Source: an uncultured Rikenellaceae bacterium (GTDB lineage: Bacteria > Bacteroidota > Bacteroidia > Bacteroidales > UBA932). Taken from it: a DNA stretch of 30,786 nucleotides. Where the stretch lies: NCBI GenBank assembly GCA_937906485.1, contig CALCYB010000082.1, positions 1 to 30,786 on the forward strand, read 5' to 3'. The position numbers and the translations under genes are program-made. Positions 23,603 to 30,786 of this stretch are shown here, one piece after another (positions within the stretch are counted from its first letter, which is position 1; each line of letters opens with the position of its first letter). The notes below the pieces were generated by a model. That model searched no databases. It was given only the letters and a program-made list of their open reading frames with translations, and was not told where the DNA came from.

Positions 23603-26065
23603 ATGAAAAAAAAATTAGGGCCCTGGTTGGCCGTCCTCGTTGGATTCGTTGTTTTGGCCTATGCCTACACCCCGCAAGTTTTGCAAGGAAAAATCGTCAA
23701 TCAGGCGGACATCTCCTCCTGGAGGGGAATGGCCAATGAGATTATTACCTGGAACGAAGCCCATCCCGATGATCCTACCCTATGGACCAACTCCATGTTC
23801 TCAGGTATGCCGGCAAATGCCATCAGCATCCTGTATGACGGAGACTGGACCGAGCCCATCTACCAGCTGCTCTTTACCGGAGCCCGACCGGCCAGTTACC
23901 TGCTGATCAGTCTGATCGGTGGGCTGCTGCTGATGCTGGCCTTCGGTGTGCGACTGCCCTTGGCCACTCTGGGGGCCATTGCCATCACCTTCTGCTCCTA
24001 CAACATGCAGATCATCCAGGTCGGACACAACTCCAAAATGGCTGCCATTGCTTTCCTGCCCTGGGTATTGGGAGCAGTGGTGTGGGCCTACCGCAAACGT
24101 CCGCTATGGGGTGCTGTCCTTTTTGCCTTTGCCTTGAGTTTCCAGATCAAAGCCAACCACCCGCAGATTACCTACTACCTGGCCCTGATGATTTTTGGCC
24201 TGGCATTGGCAGAAGGCATCTGTGCGCTACGGAACAAAACGCTTCCCCGCTTTTTCAAAACCTCTTTTCTGCTGCTGGGAATGGGGCTGCTGGGAATTGC
24301 CACCAATGCCAACCACCTGCTGCCTACCCTTGAATATGCCAAACACACCATGCGTGGGGGCAGCGAACTGACTGCATCCTCAGACGGACAAGCCACAAAA
24401 GGTCTGGACATTGACTATGCTACGGCATGGTCCTATGGGATTGAAGAAACGCCCAACCTGATGATTCCAAACTTCAACGGAGGTGCCTCAAGCGGTGAGT
24501 TGTCCAAAAATTCCGCATCAGCCCAGGTGCTTCGCCATTATAGCGGAGGAGAATCCCTGCTGCAGCAAATGCCCCTGTATTGGGGCCCCCAACCCTTTAC
24601 CGCAGGTCCGATGTACATGGGTGCCTTGTCCATCTTCCTGGCTGTGCTGGGCCTATTGCTGGTAAAAGGTCGTTACAAATGGTGGATTGTCGGTGTAGGC
24701 ATCGTCGTACTGATGCTCTCCTGGGGATCACATTGGATGTGGTTCTCTGAATTATGGTTCCGATACGCCCCGATGTACAACAAGTTCCGGACCGTTTCCA
24801 TGATCTTGATTGTTCTCCAGTTCCTGATTCCCATCCTCGGAGTACTGGTCCTCAACCAGCTGCTGTTTGACCAACACAAGACCTCCACCCCCTCTGTCCG
24901 GAAAGCTTTTGCCATTGCCGGAGGCATAACCGCCGGGTTTGCCCTGCTGGTGGGTCTGTTCCCGTCTCTGGCCGGCTCGTTCACGTCTCCCATTGATGCC
25001 AATTATCCGGCAGAATTGGCACAAGCCCTTGCCCGTGACCGCCAAAGCCTGCTGCGTGCGGATGCCTTCCGCTCGTTGCTGTTCATCGTGCTGGGAGGAG
25101 GCGTCCTCTGGCTGGGTATCCAACGAAAACTCAAAGCCGAACAGTGCGTCTGGGTACTGGCCGTGCTGATTCTGGTGGCCCTGTGGGGCATTGACAAACG
25201 CTACCTCAACGACAGCCACTTTGTCCGCCAACACGAATTCCAGCACCAGTTTGCCGAACGGCCGGTGGACAAACTCATCAAACAGGATTCCGATCCGAAC
25301 CACCGGGTATTGGACCTGAGTGTAAATACCTTCAACGATGCCCATACCAGCTACCACCACAAGACCATCGGGGGTTACAGTCCGGCAAAACTCCAACGTT
25401 ACCAGGACCTGATCGAATACTACATCTCCCCGGAAATGAACCGGATGATCCAGGACATCAACGGGGCTATGGCAACCGCACAAACCATGGGTGACCTGGA
25501 AAAAGCCTTGCAGGACTACCCGATATTGTCGATGCTCAACACCCGCTACATCATTGTGGACGGAAACAGCGCTCCGCTGCGTTATCAGCGGGCCTTGGGC
25601 AATGCCTGGTTTGTAGAAGACGTGGTGTATGTGGAAAATCCCAACGAAGAAATCGCTGCCTTGGGCACCATAGACCCGGCAACCACAGCCGTGCTCTCCA
25701 AAAAAGATGTACCGCACACTCCGGCTCTGGGCAATGGCAACATCCGCCTGAACGGCTACGCACCCAACCAGCTCACCTATACTTACGATTCCCAAACGGG
25801 TGGATTGGCCGTATTCAGTGAAATCTTCTATCCCGACGGTTGGTTCGCCTGGGTAGATGGTCAGGAAATTCCCGTACTCCGGGCCAATTACATGCTGCGT
25901 GCACTGGAACTTCCGGCCGGAGAGCATGAAATCGTCTTCCGGTATGACCCGCCGGTCATCAAGACCGCTGCCACCATCTCCCGGATTGCTTCGATCCTGA
26001 TTTTTGTGCTGCTCGCCGGGGTCCTTCTACAAGAAGCTCGCAATAAATATCGCGCCAATCACTAA
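23603..26065 (+). CDS. YfhO-family membrane protein
   Basis: An 820-residue protein with about 12-14 membrane helices in the first 530 residues and a soluble C-terminal part, then a final membrane helix near the end (about 792-812). The N-terminal extracytoplasmic loop after helix 1 (YTPQVLQGKIVNQADISSWRG, TLWTNSMFSGMPA) is GT-C-like. The C-terminal part IFYPDGWFAWVDGQEIPVLR followed by ALELPAGEHEIVFRYDPP is the YfhO signature. YfhO proteins are thought to be polyprenol-phosphate-sugar-dependent glycosyltransferases, acting on lipoteichoic acids in Gram-positives; the substrate in Bacteroidota is unknown. The Met at 23603 gives a proper first helix. Its 3' end overlaps the convergent transporter gene by 39 bp. 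Confidence 0.87.
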   Translation: MKKKLGPWLAVLVGFVVLAYAYTPQVLQGKIVNQADISSWRGMANEIITWNEAHPDDPTLWTNSMFSGMPANAISILYDGDWTEPIYQLLFTGARPASYLLISLIGGLLLMLAFGVRLPLATLGAIAITFCSYNMQIIQVGHNSKMAAIAFLPWVLGAVVWAYRKRPLWGAVLFAFALSFQIKANHPQITYYLALMIFGLALAEGICALRNKTLPRFFKTSFLLLGMGLLGIATNANHLLPTLEYAKHTMRGGSELTASSDGQATKGLDIDYATAWSYGIEETPNLMIPNFNGGASSGELSKNSASAQVLRHYSGGESLLQQMPLYWGPQPFTAGPMYMGALSIFLAVLGLLLVKGRYKWWIVGVGIVVLMLSWGSHWMWFSELWFRYAPMYNKFRTVSMILIVLQFLIPILGVLVLNQLLFDQHKTSTPSVRKAFAIAGGITAGFALLVGLFPSLAGSFTSPIDANYPAELAQALARDRQSLLRADAFRSLLFIVLGGGVLWLGIQRKLKAEQCVWVLAVLILVALWGIDKRYLNDSHFVRQHEFQHQFAERPVDKLIKQDSDPNHRVLDLSVNTFNDAHTSYHHKTIGGYSPAKLQRYQDLIEYYISPEMNRMIQDINGAMATAQTMGDLEKALQDYPILSMLNTRYIIVDGNSAPLRYQRALGNAWFVEDVVYVENPNEEIAALGTIDPATTAVLSKKDVPHTPALGNGNIRLNGYAPNQLTYTYDSQTGGLAVFSEIFYPDGWFAWVDGQEIPVLRANYMLRALELPAGEHEIVFRYDPPVIKTAATISRIASILIFVLLAGVLLQEARNKYRANH

Positions 26066-27346
26066 CGGAGCCATATAGCGGATCACAAAACGGACCCATA
26101 CCAGATAGCTGCGGGAGATGGTCAATCTTCCGGAGTTGGTGATTTCATCATTAAAGATCCGGTAATCGGCAATCCACCCCACGTAGATGACCAGCAGCAA
26201 CGCACCTAAGGGCAGGATGATGTTGGCAGAGAAGTTATTGAAGAAATCAAAGATTTCCGATCTCCATACCGACAAGATGCCGACCAGCCAGCAAAAAAGG
26301 GTAAGCAGGATCACGGATTTCTTCCGGGACCAATGCAGTTTGTCCATCGCCACAGACACCAGCACTTCCAACAAGGAGATGGAAGAGGTAATCGCTGCTA
26401 TGAACAGGATGAAGAAGAACAGGATGGCGATCCAGGAACCCATCGGCATTTCTGCAAAAATGCGCGGGAGTACCGCAAACAACAGACCGGGACCTTCCGA
26501 AGGAGAAAGACCGTAGGCAAACACCGCCGGCATGATGGCGACCCCGGCAATGATGGCAAAGAGGGTATCGGTCAAAGCCGTCATCGAAGAGAGCCGGATG
26601 ATGTTCTCACTGCGCTTCACATAAGAAGCATAGGTGAGAATTGCTCCACAGCCGATGCTCATGGAGAAAAAGGCCTGACCCAGGGCGACCAGAAACGTCT
26701 GGGCCGTGATGTGGGAGAAATCCGGTTGGAACAGAAACCGAAGACCGGCATCCGCTCCGGGCAAAAAGCAGGAACGGACGGCAATGATGGTCACCATGAC
26801 AAACAGCAATGGCATCATCCATTTGGTATAACGCTCGATCCCGTCCCGGATTCCGGCCAGTACAATCGATCCGGCCAGCAGGATGTATATGAAATGGAAG
26901 ATCAGACTTCTGGGCGAACAGGCCATGGTCTGCCGGAACATGGACTCAAATGCTGCCGCCGGAGCATTGGCCATATCGCTGAACTGGAAACCCAGACTGC
27001 GGATGATATAATCAATGCTCCATCCCCCCACGACGGGATAAAACGCAAGAATGAAGAAGGCCCCCAACAGACCCAGAATACCGACTACCGACCAGTTCCT
27101 TCCGGGAGCATACCGGGAAAATGCCGTCACCAGGTTGGTCTGGGCACGACGGCCCACCACAAATTCACAATACAGGATGGGCAGGCACAAGACAAACACC
27201 AGGATCAAGTACAGAATAATGAAGGCAGCTCCACCACTGGTACCGACCAGGTAGGGAAAACGCCATAAGTTTCCTAATCCGACAGCAGACCCGGCCATAG
27301 CGACCAGGATGCCGAAACTACTTCCAAAATGATCTCGATTGCTCAT
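26027..27346 (-). CDS. Sodium-dependent transporter, NSS family (LeuT fold)
   Basis: A 439-residue protein with 11-12 membrane helices, the usual size of bacterial neurotransmitter:sodium symporters such as MhsT and TnaT. Helix 1 has the unwound sodium/substrate motif AMAGSAVGLGNLWRFPYLVG, and the helix 2 region ends YCEFVVGRR. Helix 6 and helix 8 substrate regions are present (FLVALGQAFFSMSIGCGAILTYASY; FFILFIAAITSSISLLEVLVS). It likely imports an amino acid with Na+, possibly aromatic or branched, but the substrate is not deducible. It begins 46 bp after folA and may be co-transcribed with it. Its last 39 bp overlap the end of the convergent YfhO gene. Confidence 0.93.
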   Translation of the reverse strand: MSNRDHFGSSFGILVAMAGSAVGLGNLWRFPYLVGTSGGAAFIILYLILVFVLCLPILYCEFVVGRRAQTNLVTAFSRYAPGRNWSVVGILGLLGAFFILAFYPVVGGWSIDYIIRSLGFQFSDMANAPAAAFESMFRQTMACSPRSLIFHFIYILLAGSIVLAGIRDGIERYTKWMMPLLFVMVTIIAVRSCFLPGADAGLRFLFQPDFSHITAQTFLVALGQAFFSMSIGCGAILTYASYVKRSENIIRLSSMTALTDTLFAIIAGVAIMPAVFAYGLSPSEGPGLLFAVLPRIFAEMPMGSWIAILFFFILFIAAITSSISLLEVLVSVAMDKLHWSRKKSVILLTLFCWLVGILSVWRSEIFDFFNNFSANIILPLGALLLVIYVGWIADYRIFNDEITNSGRLTISRSYLVWVRFVIRYMAPLVIGAIFIASFL

Positions 27347-27392
27347 AGGGCTATCTATTCTTGTTCAATTCAAATTCTACGGAGAATAACGT

Positions 27393-27893
27393 TTACTGGC
27401 GATCCAGTACGACAAACGTGTACGCCAGACCGCTTTTGGGGTCCTGTTCTTTTGCAGAACGGCTGACTTCCTTCCACTCGGAGCGGTCAAACTCCGGAAA
27501 GAAGGTATCCGCATCGGGAATCTGTACCTGTACTTCCGTCAGGTACATGCGTTGGACCAGGTGCTGCTCAAGGGCTTGACGATAAATCTCTCCCCCTCCG
27601 ATGACAAACACCTGCTCATCCACCTGACTGGCCGCATGCAAGGCTTCCTGCAGGGTGGTGAAGAAACGGACCCGGTCATCCTCCGAGGTACGGGGAGTAC
27701 GGCTGACCACCCAATTGGTCCGGTTGGGCAGGCCTTTGCCTCCCATGGACTCGAAGGTCTTTCGCCCCATGACCACCGGATGCCCTGTGGTGGTACGTTT
27801 GAAATATTTCAGGTCTTCCGATATGTGCCACAACAATTGGTTGTCTTTTCCGATGGCCCGATTTTCGGCCAATGCAACGATGAGTGCTATCAT
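27393..27893 (-). CDS. folA: Dihydrofolate reductase
   Basis: A 166-residue protein of full family length. It has the N-terminal IALIVALAENRAIGKDNQLLW (Met20-loop region), the conserved active-site acid in WHISEDLKYFKRTT, the NADPH-binding VMGRKTFESMG, and VIGGGEIYRQAL. It reduces dihydrofolate to tetrahydrofolate with NADPH, regenerating the folate consumed by ThyA. It starts 18 bp after the thyA stop, the common thyA-folA pairing. Confidence 0.97.
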   Translation of the reverse strand: MIALIVALAENRAIGKDNQLLWHISEDLKYFKRTTTGHPVVMGRKTFESMGGKGLPNRTNWVVSRTPRTSEDDRVRFFTTLQEALHAASQVDEQVFVIGGGEIYRQALEQHLVQRMYLTEVQVQIPDADTFFPEFDRSEWKEVSRSAKEQDPKSGLAYTFVVLDRQ

Positions 27894-27911
27894 AAAGGTA
27901 TTTGCTTTTAA

Positions 27912-28706
27912 TCAGACGGCAATGGGTGCCTTGATGCCCGGATAAGGGTCATAGTCGGTCAAGGTAAAGTCCTCGTACCGGAAATCAAACAAATCACGCA
28001 CCTGCGGATTCAGGACCATTTTGGGCAACGGTCGGGGACTGCGGGTCAGTTGGAGGCGGGCCTGTTCAAAATGATTGCTGTAGAGGTGGGCATCCCCCAA
28101 CGTATGGACAAACTCACCCAGTTCATACCCACACACCTGGGCCATCATCTGGGTCAACAACGCATAGGAAGCAATGTTGAAGGGTACCCCCAGAAAAACA
28201 TCCGCACTGCGCTGGTACAGTTGGCACGAGAGTTTGCGGTCTGCTACATAGAATTGGAACAAAGCATGACACGGAGGCAGGGCCATCTGGTCGATTTCAC
28301 CCACATTCCAGGCAGAAACGATGTGACGGCGGGAATCCGGATTTTCCTTCAAGGAACGGACTACCTGATCAATCTGGTCCACCACCGTGCCGTCCGATTT
28401 GCCCCAGCTGCGCCATTGGTGTCCATAAACCGGACCCAACTGCCCGTCCTCGTCGGCCCATTCGTCCCAAATGGTCACGCCGTTTTCGTTCAGGTAACGG
28501 ATGTTGGTATCCCCTTGCAGAAACCAGAGCAATTCGTGGATGATGGAACGCAGGTGGAGACGTTTGGTTGTCAACAAAGGAAACCCTGCAGCCAGGTCAA
28601 ACCGCATCTGATAACCGAATACGCTACGGGTTCCGGTCCCCGTACGGTCACCTTTGTCGGTCCCGTGATCAAGAATATGCTGCATCAAATCCAAATAGGC
28701 TTGCAT
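27912..28706 (-). CDS. thyA: Thymidylate synthase
   Basis: A 264-residue protein, the same length as the E. coli enzyme when started at the Met at 28706 (MQAYLDLMQHILDHG); the open frame begins 11 codons earlier without support. Active-site PPCHALFQFYV holds the nucleophilic Cys at about 146. RRHIVSAWN and YQRSADVFLGVPFNIASYA are the dUMP and folate-binding signatures. It makes dTMP from dUMP using methylene-tetrahydrofolate. It lies between a secreted EEP-fold protein gene and folA, and a TAATTTTG box at 28734-28727 may drive thyA-folA internally. Confidence 0.97.
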   Translation of the reverse strand: MQAYLDLMQHILDHGTDKGDRTGTGTRSVFGYQMRFDLAAGFPLLTTKRLHLRSIIHELLWFLQGDTNIRYLNENGVTIWDEWADEDGQLGPVYGHQWRSWGKSDGTVVDQIDQVVRSLKENPDSRRHIVSAWNVGEIDQMALPPCHALFQFYVADRKLSCQLYQRSADVFLGVPFNIASYALLTQMMAQVCGYELGEFVHTLGDAHLYSNHFEQARLQLTRSPRPLPKMVLNPQVRDLFDFRYEDFTLTDYDPYPGIKAPIAV

Positions 28707-28726
28707 AGAAATGTAGGTTAGGTGGA

Positions 28727-28734
28727 CAAAATTA
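28727..28734 (-). promoter_or_regulatory. Possible internal -7 box for thyA-folA
   Basis: On the minus strand this reads TAATTTTG, an exact TAnnTTTG match 20 bp before the thyA ATG, overlapping the stop region of the preceding gene. The nearest TTG (28760-28758) is 23 bp upstream, a little too far, so the call is tentative. Confidence 0.38.
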
Positions 28735-29784
28735 ATCATTTTTTGAGAAAGAACCTACAATCGGCAGATGATCACTCACTCCGCCAAGGTATTGTGGGCC
28801 CTGATACGTTCGGATGGGTTTGCGGCCCATCCAGCGCCGGTCCTGGGTCAGCAGAAAATCCGGGGCATAGATCCAGGTCGCTCCCTGGGAGGCCTGGGTT
28901 ACAGGGACCATCATCCAGTCGATCACCTCCCAATCTCCCCGGTAACGGACCGAACCGGCCACCCATTGGGCATCATTCCCCTTTACTGATGGCAACAATG
29001 GGCTCAACAAGCCTTCGGACAGCAACTGGTCCAACTCCTGGAACGGGGCGTTGAAGTCCCCCATGACCACTACCTTTTCCTGCTTCGGCAGTGCCCCCTG
29101 GCCCGCCTCCTGACCCGCTGAGGCCGTCCCCAATGCTACCAGATGATGCTCCAGGACTGTGGCAGCCTTCTGCCGCCCATCCTCCCCGGACTTACCCAGA
29201 CGCGAGGGCCAATGGTTGACATACAGATGAAAAACAGCCTCCCCCTGGATCTCCTGCAAACACACATACAAGATCGGACGGCGCGGCTTCTGCCCGGAAG
29301 ACGAAGGCACCTGCAGCGAGGCAGTCTGCAGGTGTTCCCACAAGTCCTGGCGATACAACAAAGCACATTCGATGCCCCGCGGATCCGGCCCGTCAACATG
29401 CACCAGGGCATATCCCGCTTTGGAAAGGATGGTCTGCTCGATCAGCGCTTCCATCACTGCCCGGTTCTCCACCTCACAAAAAGCCAGCACATCCGGCACC
29501 CTGCCCCAGGACCCTGCGACAGAAAGCACCGTATGGGCAATTCTGTCGCGTTTGCGGCCAAAACGGGACCAGGTCCAATGCTTCTCCCCATAAGGGGTAA
29601 AAGCCTCATCATCCCGCTCCCCATGCCAGGAAGGATCAAACCAATTTTCAAGATTCCAGAAAAAGACCAGCAACGAATCAGAGAAAACTGCCGTCCGGGA
29701 AGGGGCTGCGTCTGCACAGCAGACTGAACTCCAGGAAAACAGAAAGAGACACCACCCCCAAAATACCTCACAAATCCTTCGCAT
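28732..29784 (-). CDS. Secreted endonuclease/exonuclease/phosphatase-fold protein
   Basis: With the start at 29784 the product has 350 residues and a signal peptide (MRRICEVFWGWCLFLFSWSS, cleavage near CADA). A GGAGG motif 8 bp upstream, rare in this window, decides this start over the longer frames beginning at 29802 or 29859. EEP-fold motifs in order: FFWNLENWFDP (Asn), AFCEVEN (metal-binding Glu), DPRGIECALLYR, YVNHWPSRLG (His), VVMGDFNAP (Asp/Asn) and SDHLPIVGSF (catalytic Asp-His). All catalytic positions are present, so it should be an active Mg2+-dependent phosphodiesterase or nuclease in the periplasm or outside the cell; the substrate is unknown. thyA starts 25 bp after its stop. Confidence 0.86.
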   Translation of the reverse strand: MRRICEVFWGWCLFLFSWSSVCCADAAPSRTAVFSDSLLVFFWNLENWFDPSWHGERDDEAFTPYGEKHWTWSRFGRKRDRIAHTVLSVAGSWGRVPDVLAFCEVENRAVMEALIEQTILSKAGYALVHVDGPDPRGIECALLYRQDLWEHLQTASLQVPSSSGQKPRRPILYVCLQEIQGEAVFHLYVNHWPSRLGKSGEDGRQKAATVLEHHLVALGTASAGQEAGQGALPKQEKVVVMGDFNAPFQELDQLLSEGLLSPLLPSVKGNDAQWVAGSVRYRGDWEVIDWMMVPVTQASQGATWIYAPDFLLTQDRRWMGRKPIRTYQGPQYLGGVSDHLPIVGSFSKND

Positions 29785-29786
29785 CA

Positions 29787-29799
29787 CCACGTCCTCCAG
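29787..29799 (-). promoter_or_regulatory. Strong Shine-Dalgarno site of the EEP-fold gene
   Basis: On the minus strand GGAGG is followed by eight bases and then ATG (29784). Most genes here lack a clear Shine-Dalgarno site, so this one helps to fix the start and the signal peptide. Confidence 0.6.
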
Positions 29800-29812
29800 C
29801 ATTAAGTATCGG

Positions 29813-29843
29813 TTGCAAGTTAAGCAATCTTTCTCTAATTTTG
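29813..29843 (+). promoter_or_regulatory. ychF promoter
   Basis: TTG at 29813-29815, a 20-bp spacer, and TAATTTTG at 29836-29843 (exact TAnnTTTG). The ychF ATG is at 29866, giving a leader of about 16 nt. The region between the divergent EEP-fold gene and ychF holds this promoter and an imperfect minus-strand TAACTTGC (29822-29815). Confidence 0.66.
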
Positions 29844-29865
29844 CGAACGTTTTAATCAATTCAAT

Positions 29866-30786
29866 ATGGCATTACGTTGTGGAATCGTAGGACTGCCGAA
29901 CGTTGGTAAGTCCACCCTTTTTAACTGTATCAGTTCTGGCAAGGCGCAATCCGCCAATTTCCCTTTCTGTACCATCGAACCGAACATCGGATCAACCATC
30001 GTTCCGGACCATCGTCTGGAAGTGCTGGAAAAACTGGTAAAACCCAAACGGGTCGTTCCGGCCACGGTAGAAATCGTGGACATCGCCGGTCTGGTCAAAG
30101 GTGCCAGCAAAGGAGAAGGGTTGGGCAACCAGTTTTTGGCCAACATCCGGGAAACCGATGCCATCCTGCACATTCTCCGTTGCTTCGATGATCCCAACAT
30201 CGTCCACGTGGACGGCAGCGTGGATCCCATCCGCGATAAGGAGATCATTGACATGGAACTTCAGTTGAAAGACCTTGAAACGGTAGAAAACCGGCTCAAC
30301 AAGGTCTCCAAACAAGCCCAAAGCGGAGGCGACAAACAGGCCAAACGCCTGTATGAGATCCTGCTCCGCTACAAAGAAACCTTGCTGGAAGGCAAATCGG
30401 CCCGTACCGTCGTTTTTGACAATGCCGAGGATGAGAAACTGGCCCATGACCTGTTCCTGCTTACCAATAAGCCGGTCATGTATGTCTGCAACGTCGATGA
30501 AAATTCTGCCCTCAACGGCAATGCCTATGTGGAACGTGTCCGCGAAGCCATCCGGGATGAAAACGCCGAACTGCTGGTCATTGCTGCCAAAATAGAATCC
30601 GAAATTGCAGAACTCGAAGACTATGACGAACGGCAGATGTTCCTGGAGGAGATCGGTCTGAAGGAATCCGGTGTTGTCCGCCTGATCCAGTCGGCCTACT
30701 CCTTGCTGAACCTGCAGACGTACTTTACAGCCGGAGAACCCGAAGTACGGGCCTGGACCATCAACAAAGGCGATAAAGCCCCTCGG
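29866..30786 (+). CDS. ychF: Ribosome-binding ATPase YchF (3' end outside window)
   Basis: The first 307 residues of an Obg-family P-loop ATPase of about 365. The N-terminus MALRCGIVGLPNVGKSTLFN carries Walker A (GLPNVGKST), followed by FPFCTIEPNIG (switch I), VDIAGLVKGASKGEGLGNQFL (G3/switch II) and VCNVDE in the position of NKxD, the altered G4 motif that gives YchF its ATP preference. A helical hairpin insert spans about 125-190. The TGS domain has started (LNLQTYFTAGEPEVRAWTINKG) when the window ends. YchF binds ribosomes and affects stress responses. It is divergent from the EEP-fold gene and has its own promoter. Confidence 0.96.
   Translation, partial: MALRCGIVGLPNVGKSTLFNCISSGKAQSANFPFCTIEPNIGSTIVPDHRLEVLEKLVKPKRVVPATVEIVDIAGLVKGASKGEGLGNQFLANIRETDAILHILRCFDDPNIVHVDGSVDPIRDKEIIDMELQLKDLETVENRLNKVSKQAQSGGDKQAKRLYEILLRYKETLLEGKSARTVVFDNAEDEKLAHDLFLLTNKPVMYVCNVDENSALNGNAYVERVREAIRDENAELLVIAAKIESEIAELEDYDERQMFLEEIGLKESGVVRLIQSAYSLLNLQTYFTAGEPEVRAWTINKGDKAPR

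Noticed and set aside
24752..25927. A 391-codon minus-strand frame over the YfhO gene.
   Set aside because: Antisense to the conserved C-terminal YfhO domain and without any motif.
27374..27387. ATTCT/AGAAT hairpin between folA and the NSS transporter gene.
   Set aside because: A 5-bp A/T-rich stem without a T-run is too weak to call a terminator. A nearby TAGAATTTG is also one base too long for a -7 box.
1..30786. CRISPR arrays, IS elements, tRNA or rRNA genes, prophage or a defence island.
   Set aside because: No regularly spaced repeats, transposase or integrase motifs or RNA-gene signatures were seen on either strand; nearly all of the window is accounted for by ordinary genes.

Overview
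The window reads as chromosomal DNA of a Bacteroidota bacterium, most likely order Bacteroidales, with fairly GC-rich coding sequence. The evidence is: promoters of the Bacteroidota type (TTTG/TTG, about 20 bp, TAnnTTTG) upstream of several genes; few Shine-Dalgarno sequences; a gene order sigma-54 activator, lptE, TPR-like protein, secG; PspC-PadR-PspC clusters; an ECF sigma factor followed by a VPxGY-type anti-sigma-like protein; and many lipoproteins. I cannot place the genus from sequence alone. Gene density is very high: 27 protein-coding genes (one cut by the right edge), no gap above about 140 bp, and no rRNA, tRNA, IS element, prophage or CRISPR array.

Layout. (1) 41-5906, minus strand: one tightly packed run of eight genes, read from high to low coordinate. 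It holds a split transketolase (N and C subunits), an ECF sigma factor, a membrane anti-sigma-like protein, a Spy/CpxP-like periplasmic protein, a LolD-type ATPase, a TrmN6-type tRNA methyltransferase and a TPR lipoprotein. (2) 5993-7780, plus: lepA, divergent from (1) with interleaved promoters. (3) 7777-11923, minus: a GT2 glycosyltransferase and a Wzx-like flippase, preceded by a probably highly expressed OmpA/TPR lipoprotein gene with its own terminator. (4) 12010-14711, plus: sigma-54 activator, lptE, TPR-like protein, secG, then a terminator. (5) 14852-17205, plus: PspC, PadR and PspC genes behind a promoter that carries a dyad resembling an operator. (6) 17189-20997, minus: mutS and a MacB/LolC-type permease. 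(7) 21092-26065, plus: a class C beta-lactamase-like hydrolase, a GT4 glycosyltransferase and a YfhO-type membrane protein. (8) 26027-29784, minus: a secreted endonuclease/exonuclease/phosphatase-fold protein, thyA, folA and a Na+-coupled NSS transporter. (9) 29866 to the edge, plus: ychF.

The common theme is housekeeping plus envelope biogenesis: lipoprotein release (LolD, orphan permease), LPS export (LptE), secretion (SecG), surface glycans (flippase, GT2, GT4, YfhO) and two apparent envelope-stress modules (ECF/anti-sigma/Spy and PadR/PspC). I found no clear defence system or mobile cluster. The most unusual signals are in layout: interleaved divergent promoters, three tail-to-tail gene overlaps (one with a terminator buried in the opposing gene), a possibly leaderless sigma-54 activator mRNA, and the linkage of transketolase to an ECF sigma module.
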